This document shows positions 20,919 to 32,309 of a stretch of DNA of 64,000 nucleotides, piece by piece. Position 1 is the stretch's first letter. The number at the start of each line of letters is the position of its first letter. Under the pieces are notes generated by a model. It was not told the DNA's origin. It saw only the letters and a list, made by a program, of their open reading frames with translations, and ran no database searches. The position numbers were made by a program, and so were the translations under genes. The stretch spans positions 27,629,495-27,693,494 of the forward strand of contig NC_053146.1 in NCBI RefSeq assembly GCF_016808335.1, written 5' to 3'. The stretch comes from Panicum virgatum. Its lineage: Eukaryota; Streptophyta; Magnoliopsida; Poales; Poaceae.

Positions 20919-23825
20919 ATGGCAGATTCCGCAGCTCAAACGACAAGCTCTGCAATCCACGATGCGGCAATCCATGGCCTGAAGGTAATATTCGGCCTAA
21001 TCCTTTAGTTTTCTTCAGCTTATTAAGCTTCTGAAACTAAAATTCTGAAACATGATACCATACGTATGCTTCTGAATCTCTGAACTTCAGGTGTCAAACA
21101 TCCTTCTACCGCATCCCTCCGATCCAAAATCTTTCTGTCCTGGCCCACAAACCCATGAAAACCCCATAGATTTGATCTCTTGTGAAGCAAATAGGATCCC
21201 TTTTGTGAGTCAAAACATCGACCTGAACCTCTGGGCCGACTGCTTAAGAGCCTGGCCTAATCCACCTGAGAGCTGGATTACATGGTATAACAGAGTAGCA
21301 AAAGCCTACATGCCCTTGTGGAAGGATTTGAACATAGCTGATGCACTTTGCTTATCACTGTCACCCCTTGACAAAGATGAAAATCTTCTGAAAACCATCG
21401 GCTATTTCTGGTCTGATGCTCTGAATTGTTTCCTTTTTGGTCATGGACCCATGACCCCTACTCTGCTAGACTTCACCATGATCACTGGACTAGATATTAG
21501 CTCTCCTAATCCTGCTGCTCACAAAATGGCAGAAGTCCCCTTTAAACTTTATTCCAAAGTCAACTGCACAAACTGGGGTACTTACATGAGTCAGCACATG
21601 AAAACAAAAGGTCCAGTGACTGAGAAGGAACACACAGCCTTCTTAAATCTTTGGCTAGAGCACTTCATCTTCTGTGGCCCTTCCTTAGCTCCAACTAAGA
21701 ACTATCTCCCCTTGGCCTACCACCTGGCCCATGGTAATCACACCGGCCTAGGCAAACTCTTCCTTGGAGAAATTTATAGATATCTCCATTTGATGACATC
21801 TAACTTGCTTAATAAAAAGAAACTGAGAACTGGAGGCCCTTGGTAGTTCATTCAGTTGTGGGCACAACTGTACTTCCAACATCATATTCCCAACTTCCAA
21901 GGCCTGACCAAGAACTCTTTCCCCGATGAAAGTGGCAAACCAATCAGATGTACTAGTTACGGCCAAGCTTTGTTCAGTCTCCCTGGCAGTAAACTGAATT
22001 CAACAGATGCAGCAAACTGGTTTAAAGTCTTCTACAAAGGACTAGACAATCCTCTCTACTTCCCGTTTACTGAATCTGAATCCTTTGAGAACCCAACTGC
22101 CTTCAGATTAGATAACTTTACCGATGACGACAGCACTCGGCATCTATATTCTTTGATGATTCGACCCAGTTTCCTTCCTATTGGCATCAGCACTTCTAAC
22201 AGAATTATCAAGCCAGGTTATGAATCTTACCAACCAGTTATAGCAGCTCGGCAATTTGGCCTAGGACAGGTCCCTCCCCACATCCATATTCACCACTTGG
22301 TGGAGAGCAGAGCCGATCTGCCTGATGGTCTCACCAGCTCGAGATGCTACAACATGTTTGACAATCTCCACATTCCAATACCAGCCGATCTGTCCTTCAC
22401 TTCTTCATCAATCGGCTTTGATACCTGGTGGAACATGTGGAAAACTCATGTCTTCAGAAAAGCTCTAGGTCCTCGACTGCAGCAAATCGACCTTGAATAT
22501 GCAATTCCCGAGGAAGAGGTACTAAATTTATGCATTCATCCTTCTAAGTCCTCCATCCTTTGCATTTGTCTAATTCTAACCCACCCTGTTTGCAGCGACA
22601 AGATGGTCCAAAATCTATGACCAGCACTGGGGAGCCATTCCACTTTCTTCCAACTGCTCCTGATGTACTCCTGATGTACGGCTTCCAAGCGAAGACAAAC
22701 TTCTGCAAGCGTTGCCCCCCGAGTCTTGACCAAGAAAAGGAAGATGATCACAAGGCGAGTGGTAAAGAAACCAGCACCAGCATCCCCAAGTCCATCAGAA
22801 TCCAACACCAACCAGGTAGCTCACCTTTCTGAAACCCCTTTTTTTATTTCGTATACGTATACTCCGGTTGACTATAGTTCTATGTTCAGGATGCAGCTGA
22901 AGACATCCCCAATGTAGAAAGCCCGGATCAACATGAGATGGCTGCAACTCCTGATGCACTGTCGGATGCAAGCGAGGAACAAGCCGATGCAGTAGATGCT
23001 CTTGACGTCAACACCAGCTCTGATAGGACGATTGCTCCTGAACCGTCCAACACTTCTTCTTCAGAACAGGTAACATTACAAAACCAATTCTGAACCAGCC
23101 GATAACTCCATAAATGCATCTTGCACTAACTCCAGACATGCCCATAGAGTTTCGATATTTCAGGTTTGCTTTCCTTTGACCCTGCATCAATGGGCCTGAC
23201 TACCCCTGGAGCAGAGACATCTTCTCTGCAACAATCGGCTAACTTGGCACATCAGCTTCAACTTATCAAGGATCTTCTATCTGCTCCGATCACTGCTCTA
23301 GTTAACGACTCCAGCAAGACAAAGAACATCTTCGAGCAAATAGAATCCCAACTCCCGGAGCCATTGCAAATCAAGCTCTGGTCAGCCAGCAACCTTTTGT
23401 TCTTTCGGATAGAAGTGAGTAAAGCACAACAAAGAATGGAAGCACGTCGCTCCCAAGCTTCTCTGAAAGCTGACATTACCTAAAAGTGCAAGGCCCTTAA
23501 CCAGAAGAAAGCAACTCTAGATATCAAAGCTGATGTGTCTGCCAACATGAATCGACTCAACCTCCTGAAGAAAGAACTGTCGGAACTCAAAGAAAAGGTC
23601 CGCACTACCAAGGAACTCATCCAGGCCGAGGAAACTTCCATTGCAAACTCCAAACAAGAAACCCAGAAAATATCTGAGCAGATCCAAGCAGAGTTTGCAG
23701 AGATCAGCACCTTGAGTCGGCAAATAGTTTCAGGCAATGACAAGGATGACGAAGTGATTGTAGCACGAGCAGATGCCGTCCGTACTGAAGCCATCCATGC
23801 CATAGAAGAATTCCTGAACCAGTAG
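20919..23825 (+). pseudogene. Antisense plant-mobile-domain-like gene with introns (decayed)
   Basis: A spliced gene lies antisense to gag-pol. Exon 1 (20919-20984, 22 codons) is followed by a GT-AG intron and a long exon at 21091-22518 in the same phase. This exon has a Trp-rich fold (WADCLRAWPNPPESWITWY, a YFWSDALNCF block and LLDFTMITGLDI) like the plant mobile domain (PMD) of transposon-associated proteins. Later exon pieces carry a basic KKRK-ITRR-VKKP stretch, an acidic linker (about 22891-23068) and a coiled-coil tail (23166-23825). A TAG at 21844-21846, another stop near 23481 and an unclear frame after 22596 show decay. Exon limits beyond 22518 are tentative. Function unknown; PMD ORFs are recurrent passengers in grass Tat elements. 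Confidence 0.6.
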
Positions 23826-23945
23826 ATAGGCTCAAGAGACAATCAGTACTGCCTGTTAACCTGAAACTTGTACTTGTTTAAAAACATCTAAAGTTGATGG
23901 TTACACATCGGCTATCTTACTTCTCATATGCATTTTTTCTTTACC

Positions 23946-24124
23946 GGCCAACTCAATGTGTTGGCCTATCATCAATTTTTTTTTACCGGCCAACTCAACG
24001 TGTTGGCCTGTCATCATCATATTTTTTTTACCGGCCAACTCAACGTGTTGGCCTATTACACTGCAGCCAGATGGATCTCATCGGCTTTTTGTTTTTTTTT
24101 ACCGGCCAACTCAACGTGTTGGCC
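23946..24124. repeat. Four-copy hairpin repeat between convergent genes
   Basis: Four units contain GGCCAAC-(7 nt)-GTTGGCC, a perfect 7-bp stem, at 23946-23966, 23988-24008, 24033-24053 and 24104-24124. Each is preceded by a T-run and ACC. The last two also share about 30 bp downstream. They lie between the end of the antisense gene (23825) and the end of pol (24163), where two opposing transcripts would meet. Confidence 0.8.
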
Positions 24125-24162
24125 TATTACACTGCAGCCAGATGGATCTCATCGGCTTTTCG

Positions 24163-25125
24163 TTACTTGCCTTTCCACATGCTCGGGAAATACTTCTTCA
24201 GATGCTGTCCATTGACAGCAACAGGAAACTTGACACCGTCCAATTCCTCGAGCACGTATGCATTCCCAGGCAAAACCTGATCAACCTTGTACGGCCCATG
24301 CCAAGTTGGAGACCATTTACCGAACTTTTTATCTTTAGTTCCCAACGGCAATACTGCCTCCCAAACCAAGTCTCCCACCTGGAAATCCTTAGGCTTGACC
24401 TTCTTGTTGTATGCACGGGCGACTTTAGCCTTATTTTCTTTGATCTTTTCCAACGACCAAAGTCTTAGTCCCGTTAGGTCCTCCACGTTGTCATTCATCA
24501 AGGCTGCATACTGTTCAGCAGATAGACCATTCTGAAACTCAACACGCCTTGATCCGGCCGTGATCTCCCACGGTAGCACAGCATCCTGGCCGTAGACTAG
24601 ATGGTACGGCGACGTCTTGGTGGACCCATGACACGAAATACGATATGCCCACAAAGCATCCGACAACACCTCATGCCAGCGCCTAGGATATTCATCGATC
24701 TTTCTTTTTATGAGCTTGATGAGGCTCTGGTTGGATGGTTCAGCCTGTCCATTAGCTTGGGCATAATATGGAGATGATCTGATCAGCTTAATCCCCATGT
24801 CATCGGCAAACTTTCTGAATTCCTCTGATATAAAGACCGATCCTCCATCGGTCGTAATGGTCTGAGAGATCCCAAATCTGTGAATGATGTGCTCTTTGAC
24901 AAAACTGATCACATCTCTCGATGCTACCGACCTCATGGGCACTGTCTCTACCCACTTTGTGAAATAATCTATGGTAGCTAAAACCCATTGGTGACCCTTG
25001 CTGGACGACGGGTTGATTTGTCCGATCATGTCCATGCCCCAACCTCTGAATGGCCACGGTTTGATGATCGGATTCATCACTGACGCCGGCACTATCTGAA
25101 TTTTGCCAAACTTCTGACATGCCTA
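24163..25125 (-). pseudogene. pol: Tat integrase
   Basis: The minus-strand frame from 25092 holds the integrase core: GWGMDMIGQI with the first catalytic Asp, ITTDGGSVF with the second, and NGQAEPSN with the Glu. The C-terminal region (DFQVGDLVW, WHGPYKV) follows, with no chromodomain. An in-phase TAG at 25123-25125 falls inside the CxxC of the HHCC zinc-binding region, so it splits integrase from the upstream frame. The three acidic catalytic residues are kept. Confidence 0.8.
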
Positions 25126-26457
25126 GCATCCTTTATAATATTTGAAACAATCTTCCAGCATACTGGGCCAGTAATAACCCGATCGCCTAATCAGCCACTT
25201 CATCTTATGAGCCGATTGGTGAGTACCGCAGGCACCTTCATGAACCTCATGCAAGAGCCGATTTGACTCTGAAGGCCCCAGACATTTAAGTAGTAGTCCT
25301 TCCAAGGTCATGTAGAACATGTCATCCCCTATCAGAACATACTTCATGGCCTTGAGTCTTATCCTTCTGGGTGCCCCCCGAGCCGAATCCTTCAAGTAAT
25401 TGGAGATATCGGCTCTCCAGTCTCCGGGTTCTAGAAACTGAACCTCCACCTCGACTCCATCATCTGTCTCCTTGTAGCCAGAAGCCATCTGTGCCAAATC
25501 ATTGGCTTCATTGTTCAGAGTCCTGCGTATCCAGTGGAAATTGATGTACCTGAATCGTGACATCAACTCACGGCACTGCATCCATATCGGGAAAAGAGCC
25601 TCGCTCTCACACCTATATTCCTCCGTGAGCTGAGAAATCACCAGCTTCGAATCTCCAAAAATTTCCACCGCTTCTGCACCGGCTTCGAGAGGCAATTCCA
25701 TCCCTTTGCGAACGGCTTCATATTCCACCAGATTATTGGTGCATGGGGCAGTCATTCTGATGGAGAAGGAGTAAGTCGCCCCACGAGGCGACACCAACAG
25801 AATTCCCACACCGCACCCATCATCACAAGCTGATCCGTCAAAGAGCATAGCCCAAGCACGAATAAATAATGCAGCAATATCAGTGCTGATCTTGTCCGCA
25901 ACAAGATCCGCCAGTGTTTGTCCTTTGACTGCTTTTACAGGCTGGTACCGGATATCGAATTCTGACAATGCAAACATCCATTTTCCAAGTCGGCCTTTAA
26001 GGACAGGGGCCGACAACATATGCTTTATGATATCTGATTTGCATATGACAATTGTTTCCGCCGAGAGCAAAATATGGCGAAGCTTCGTACATGTAAAGTA
26101 TAAGCAAAGACAAAGCTTCTCGATTTCAGGATACCTGGTCTCAGCGTCTAACATGCATCTGCTGAGGTAGAAAACCACCCTCTCTTGGCCGTCATGCTTC
26201 TGGACTAGCACCGAAGCAATGGAAGTGTCACCCACGGATAGGTACACATAGAACGGCCTATCTTGCTGAGGAGGAACCAATACTGGAGGCTTTGACAAAT
26301 ATTCCTTGATTTCATCGAAAGCTTGTTGCTGTTCTGCCCCCCAGCGAAACTCGTCATCGGATTTGATCTTTACTAACCCCATAAACGGCTCAATACGTCC
26401 GGACAGATTAGAAATAAATCGCCTGACAAAATTAATTTTACCGATGAGTTTCTGCAC
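25126..26457 (-). pseudogene. pol: Tat RNase H, extra archaeal-type RNase H and integrase N-terminus
   Basis: This frame is 444 residues. Residues 1-180 cover the end of reverse transcriptase and the usual RNase H, but the first catalytic Asp motif (CDAS in the Athila element) reads VYLSVGDTS here, so that domain looks weakened. Residues 201-328 form a second RNase H with D207 (FDGS), E245 (EYEA), D269 (FGDS) and NEAND near 319. This extra archaeal-type RNase H is the known hallmark of the Tat lineage. The last part has the HH half of the integrase zinc site. The frame differs from that of the reverse transcriptase upstream, so a frameshift lies near 26450. Confidence 0.82.
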
Positions 26458-27602
26458 TCCTTCTTTGTAGTAGGTGGCTTCATCGTCTTTACATCTTCTT
26501 GACTCCTTAGGCCGATCTCGATTCCCCGTTCATGCACCAGGAATCCCAGAAACTGACCGGCCGACACACCGAAAGCGCACTTCTTTGGGTTCATTTTGAG
26601 CCCAAACCTCCGAGTCCGCTCCAAAACTTGACGCGGATCTTCTAAATGCCCCGCAGCTGATTTGGACTTGACTACGACATCATCAATATAAATCTCTACC
26701 AGCTTGCCGATGAGATCATGAAAAATGTAATTCATAGCACGTTGGTACGTTGCACCGGCATTTTTCAGCCCGAAGGTCATAACCAAGTACTCGAACAAGC
26801 CAACTGCACCTGGTACTCTGAACGCAATCTTGTTCACGTCCTCTGGGGCCATGAAGATCTGGTTGTAATCAGCATTGCCATCCATAAAACTCATCATTTT
26901 GTGGCCAGCAGCTGCGTTGATCAATGTTTCTGCAACAAGCATCGGGTATTCGTCCTTTGGTGTTGCTCTGTTGAGATCTCTAAAATCGACGCAAACATGC
27001 CATCGGCCATCCTTCTTTTGTACCGGTACCACGCTAGAGATCCATTCTGCATATCGGCACGACCTGATGAACCCAGCATCCAGCATCTTTTCCACCTCTT
27101 TCTTAACTTCTTCTAGGACTTCGGCCTTCATCTGACGTGCTCGTTGCTGAAACGGCCGAAACCCTTTCTTGAGCGGGAGCCGATGCTTGACTATGCTTCT
27201 ATCCAGTCCGGGCATCTCGGTGTAGTCCCATGCAAAGCAATCCCGGTATTCTTTTAGCAGTGCAATCATCTCCTCTCGCAAAGCCGGATCCAACTTCTTG
27301 CTGATAAATATCGGCCGTGGCTTATCCCCAGGACCGATGTCAATCTCTTCCAAATCATCAGCTGATGTGAACCCGTATCCGAGTTTGCCGTCGTCTGAAA
27401 AATCAGCTGCGAATGCAAGCGAGTCTTCACTATCCACAAGATCAGCGGCAAACACAGGGAGATGACAAGAAAAATTATTTGGCCAACCGCACGGGCTGGC
27501 CGCTTCTATACTTCTATTATCACTCAGAGCCAAATAGTCAATGAGTGGCCAACTGCCAGAGCAGGCCATCATGTGTACATGATGTAACAATTCCGACCAC
27601 AA
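26373..27602 (-). pseudogene. pol: Tat reverse transcriptase
   Basis: This minus-strand frame is 409 residues. It has the linker common before Tat reverse transcriptase (DCFAWDYTEMPGL), then WHVCVDFRDLNRATPKDEYP, the LKNAGATYQR block and the catalytic YIDDVVVKS. It is in a different frame from gag-protease (stop at 27686) and from the RNase H piece below 26457. The tail after about residue 370 is out of frame with the family, marking the frameshift position. Catalytic residues are present, but the polyprotein is broken. Confidence 0.82.
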
Positions 27603-27685
27603 GCAGAATTTTTCTATTTTTTGGGGCCGATCGCTGGGACCGGCCTTTCTATTTCTATTACACCCCGTGGCTTGCCAGGATGCAT

Positions 27686-30600
27686 CTATTCTGTGAGGCC
27701 AGTGGATAACACCAGCCTCAGTCCGTTTTTTGTCGCCTCGATCCGATCACAGTCTTCCAGGGCGATCCCTGAGATTGGCTCTTGTCCTTCCGCATCCCAG
27801 GCGTTCATATCTGCGACCGAGACCTCGCTGGAATCGTCTGCAGGGACCACTTCTACTTCATCGCCATCCCATTGGACGAGGTACTGATGCATTGTGGAAG
27901 GGATACAACAGTTGGCATGAATCCAGTCCCTTCCAAGCAGCACTGTGTATGTACTCTTGCTGTTAACGATGAAGAACGATGTTGGTACAGTCTTGCGGCC
28001 CACTGTCAGTTCCACATTAAGAACCCCCATCGCCTCTGATGGCTGTCCATTAAAGTCATTAAGCATCACATTGGTCTTGATCAGATCGGCAGAAGAACGA
28101 CCCAATCGGCGCAGCACAGAGTATGGTATCAGGTTGACTGCGGCACCAGTGTCGACCAACATCCTGTTCACAGGCTTGCCGTTGATGAAACCCTTGAGAT
28201 ATAACCCCTTTAGGTGCTTGTAGCTCTTCCCCTTGGGCTTCTCGAAGATGATCGGCTGTGGGCCCAGATCCAACTGTGCGATGGCCGATTCTTCCGGTTG
28301 GGGTGCTCGAAACTCCGATGGGAGCACGAACACCATGTTCACATCAGCCGATGGCTTCTCATCGGCTTTTGTCTGCTTGGGGCGCCACTCTTTTCTCGGA
28401 GGGCGCATGTCCTCCCTTCGCGGTCGTCTGACTTGCTCTGCGAGATCCGGACGCGCTTTCCTCAGCACGTCAAGATACTTTGCTTCTGCCTCTTCCAGAT
28501 TGTGCAAGCGCTGCACCCTGCGCTTTTGCGAGCGATTGAGCCCGTCAGGACACCACCGTGGGCGATGATACCTGTCTTCTTCTTCTTCTTCTTGCTCAGA
28601 ATCGCCCCTGGTTGGCCTCTTTATACGGTCATCATGACGTGTTCCGGGCCCCAAGCGCCGGAACACTGATGTCTTGTCCTGCTGGTGTCCTCGAGGCCTG
28701 CACTCTAAGCAATCATCTATAGTAGGTAATCGGCTCATGCCGGAATTCCAATAGTACCTGAAGAACGGACAATGCCAGTGATCGCGTATAGCCTGACGTT
28801 TCCCCAGTGTCCTTCCTGAGCGGTGCTCGTACTCGTCTTCTTCCGATTCGTATCGGCGGCGTAGCTGGTACTGGTACTGGTATTTTTCCAGAAGCCGATT
28901 AGAAGCTGGAAGCTGATTGCGGATGTGACGCACCTGCTCTTCAGTCACATGCTGCTGTTCCAGCTCACGTTCATCCTGCGGCCGTTTGCCAGAAGCGGCC
29001 TCTCTCCTCTGCTTGTCATGGCGGCGCGTGGGTCCCACCATGTTGATCTGGAATGAAAAATTCTGACCCGTAGGAGTGAAGTCCGACAACTCTACCACAT
29101 TGGCTTGTGGGAAAGGCTTCGTGTTGACCTTCATCGTATGTTGAGCCAAAATTAATCGGCCTTGCTCGATAGCCGATTGTATCTGACGACGCAACTCCTT
29201 GCATTCACCCGTGGAATGAGTGAACGAGTGGTGCCATTTGCAGTACAGTCTTCCCTGCAGCTCTTGTGGCGTTGGTAGCTTGTGATTTTCTGGGAGCTTC
29301 AACTGTTTTTCTTTGAGGAGCAGATCAAATATTTGCTCTACCTTGGTTACGTCGAAGTCGAAGCCCTTCACAAGCCCCTGCTGTTTGACCCACTTGCACG
29401 GGACAGGGTTTGCCCCCCGAGTCCACTCTGCCACGGCCACTTCTTGCTCTTCACCAGAGTCATCAGATTCATCCGCCTTGGCCATGTTTACATGGCGCTT
29501 GAACTTGTCCTGGTACAGCTCAGGATGGTAATGCTCGTATGTTGTAAGCTTCTGCACCAGGTGCGCCAGAGATATGAACTCCAACTGAAAAGCCGCATCC
29601 TTGATCGGCTTAGCAAGCCCGAGGACAGCCAAATCGACTGCCTCCTTCTCTGTGATGCGCAACGAGTAGCATCGGTTCTTGACTTCTCTGAAGCACTGTA
29701 TATACTCCGACACAGTCTCCCCTCGCTTTTGCCTGACCTGGACGAGGTCGGCAATTCCAGCTTCAGCAGCCTCCGAATGGTACTGGGTATGGAATTGATC
29801 TACAAGCTGCCTCCAAGTCCGAATCGAATCCAAAGCCAGTGATGCATACCATCCAAAAGCTGGGCATGTAAGGGATTGGCCGAAGAACCGGACTCTCAAT
29901 GGATCCGACACTGAGATCATCCCAAGCTGCGTTAAGTATCGGCTCACATGCTCGATGGAGCTGGCTCCCTCTGACCCGTTGAACTTGGTGAACTCAGGAA
30001 GCCGATACTTGGGTGGCAGTGGGATCAAGTCATAGTCACTCGGATATGGCTTAGAATAGCCGATCGCTTTCCTCTTGGGCAGGATGCCGAACTGGTCTCT
30101 CAGTATCGCACTGACCTGCTCCACACTAAGAACTCCTGGGGCCGATGGCTCAGCACTCGGCCCAGTAGTGTACTTTGCCAGCCACGCTTGTTTTTCTGCG
30201 TCCGCTCCAGAAGCTCCTGGGTTTACCATCTGCACCGAGCGTGTTGGACTGACGCTGTCAGGGATGTAGGCGCACGTGTAGCCGTGCGGGATCTCCTTGG
30301 GTGGCTCGGTGAGGAACTGGCCTTCTCCAGGATCACCGCCGATCTTGTGGATGACGTAGATCGACGAGCTCTGTGGTCTAGGAGCTGCAAATGAGAATGG
30401 CAGTTGCGGCCTAGAATGCAGTGCAGCTTCCTCTGTGTGACTCCCCAGGGTTGGCCCCGATGGAGAGTACTGGTTCTTGATTATCTCCTGGATGACGCGA
30501 TGCGCCATGCACTCGAATTCGTTCATCAGGATCTAAGAGTGCCTATGAAGCGCATGGGCCACCATGTAGTTCATCTCCTGACGCAGGGCTCTGGTGCGCT

Positions 30601-30850
30601 CTTCAGATGGTACAGACAGATCTACATTGTCAAGAGCGCCTTCTGGTGAGAACCCCTTCCACCTGATGCCATGGTTGCGAGTCTTCTCAAAAGAGCCGAT
30701 GAGATCGGCTTCCAGCAGAGCTTTGATCTCATCATACTTCTTGTTGTGTTCAGGAGGAAGCTCTTCATACGTGACGGGCTTGGGAGCGGGTTCTTGATCT
30801 TGAGCTCCAGTCATTGTTGCAGTGGACGTTGTTGCCGAGAAGTGTCCCAC
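27686..30850 (-). pseudogene. gag: Tat Gag-protease with in-frame stop
   Basis: A Met at 30850 opens the frame. A TAG at 30533-30535 interrupts it after 105 codons, and the same phase runs on from 30526 for 946 more residues. The gag domain is in the middle (RLPEFTKFNGSEG to FREVKNRCY). A zinc-finger-like CKWHHSFTHSTGEC follows, in place of the CCHC knuckle. A long Arg/Glu/Gln-rich spacer leads to the aspartic protease with VDTGAAVNLIP near residue 790 of the long piece. The product would form the particle and process the polyprotein. The nonsense codon would stop this unless read through. Confidence 0.8.
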
Positions 30851-30861
30851 CGAGCGTGCCA
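30844..30861 (-). other. Putative primer binding site of Tat element
   Basis: On the minus strand TGGCACGCTCGGTGGGAC begins five bases inside the 5' LTR. It starts with the TGG expected for complementarity to a tRNA CCA end. I could not assign the tRNA with confidence. Confidence 0.5.
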
Positions 30862-30866
30862 GAATG

Positions 30867-32080
30867 TGTTGTCAGTCGAAACCCACCGGCGAGCAGCGAC
30901 GGGCAACACGAAGAGCCGAGAGGTTGCTGGGGCGCTGGCAGGAACTGCTCCCTCGTCGACGGCTCGCAATTCCGTCACGCGAAGGGAGGATGTGTGAAAG
31001 CCGGGCGTGCCACCTGACCTATACCCAATCAGGAAGGTGCAAACGTGCTCCAAACAGTTTCCTGCATATAAAGACACGTGTAAACGTAAGTCCGAGCCGT
31101 GGTCGGCTCCCCGGGACGACTCTTGCATCGGCTTTAAAGAGCCGATCGAGTCCCGGTGTCAGATGAGATCTGATTGTATCCAGATATGATAAATAAAGCA
31201 AATAACTATAAAACTGCTTCAATTAAATCTAATTGATCTAATCCACAATGGTAACAGCTTCACTGCTAGATCGGAACATCCTACATGTGACTAGGCCTAA
31301 TGAACATAACAGACAACTAAACCACAACCCAAAACAGAGGCCTAAGAACTAGCAAGAGCCGATTCCCGGAACAATCCCTATCAAGGCTAAGATAAAGCAT
31401 ATATTACACCACCAGATCATCCAATCCGTTTGCAAGGCCTAACCTAGCAGATATTATACCAACTCTTAAGATAAGAGCAAACCATAACAGATCAGATCTA
31501 CTAGACATAAAAGAAGTAGGGTGTTGCCTCTGTACAACTAATTCTATGCGACAAGAACTAGCATGAGATTGAAACGTGACTGCACAGAGACAACATGATA
31601 TTCGTAGATGATAAGCAACGAAGCACAACAGATCTACTAAAAGTCATGCTACAAACATCAGGATAACTAGTACTACTCGCCATCAAAAACGCTTCAGTAC
31701 GAGTAATACCAAGGTAAAAGCAAGAACAATACTGTCGTGATCGCAAGAAGCGATCAGGGCAGCATGGCACTTACTTGGATGAAACCCTAGGATTAGGGGT
31801 GGCGATGCGCCGAGAGTTGTTGTTTGCGAGACGTGATGACGCTCTCCTTTACGAATAACAAAGGATGCATATTTATAGTCCGGAGACTTGGGAAACAATC
31901 TAAACTAATCTTGTCCCGATCAGACTCTATCTCTAACCTTGAACTAAATCTAAAGATACATGGCTCATGTGGCCCAGATGCTCACGCAGGAGCCGATTTA
32001 CAAGTCTTCTTCAATCTTCTGCTTTAAGCCCATCTTGCTTTCGGCCCATAAATTAATCCTGTTAATTTATGGCGATAACA
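30867..32080 (-). repeat. Tat 5' LTR
   Basis: The 1,214-bp repeat is the partner of 18508-19720. In plus orientation it begins TGTTGTCAGT and ends GGCGATAACA before the target copy CATAG at 32081-32085. It contains several GCCGAT/ATCGGC hexamers at the same places as the other LTR. Confidence 0.92.
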
Positions 32081-32309
32081 CATAGGTGTCATGGTTATGC
32101 AACTAAGTAAATAAACTTTACACAACCTAGCCATCCCTTGGGAAAATATAAATAACGATACCCTGAATACTTCCGGGTGAAATGCTACAACGGTATATCC
32201 GTGCGCTTGCGGATCCTTCTGTAAACGTTAAGATATACCAACACCAACATTTCTGGTGGCGTTGCTAGGAACTAACCACTCCTAGTGGCAACGCTAAGAA
32301 ATGCCAACA

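Larger units (their letters stand above)
18508..32080 (-). mobile_element. Tat-lineage Ty3/gypsy LTR retrotransposon, nested, decayed
   Basis: The element is 13,573 bp with LTRs at 18508-19720 and 30867-32080, flanked by CATAG (18503-18507 and 32081-32085). Gag, protease, reverse transcriptase, RNase H and integrase all read on the minus strand, so the 5' LTR is on the right. An extra archaeal-type RNase H between the first RNase H and integrase marks the Tat lineage. Between integrase and the 3' LTR about 4.4 kb carries plus-strand genes (acidic protein, plant-mobile-domain-like gene). Stops and frame changes break gag and pol. The hexamer GCCGAT is very frequent throughout. Confidence 0.9.
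17205..32309 (+). mobile_element. Solo LTR in satellite, split by a nested Tat element
   Basis: The sequence begins TGTTGACGAT, ends AATGCCAACA and is flanked by GGCAC at 17200-17204 and 32310-32314. Without the nested Tat element (18508-32080 plus 5 bp) it is about 1.53 kb and has no internal region, so it is a solo LTR. A TATA box is at 17659-17666. It is related, in opposite orientation, to the LTR at 33866-35484. The satellite phase is kept across it: type C monomer on the left, type D on the right, 174 bp apart after removing the insert. Confidence 0.85.

Noticed and set aside
28214..30649. Several plus-strand ORFs of 80-190 codons opposite Tat gag
   Set aside because: They lie in the shadow of a clear gag-protease frame, with no domains and no splice logic.
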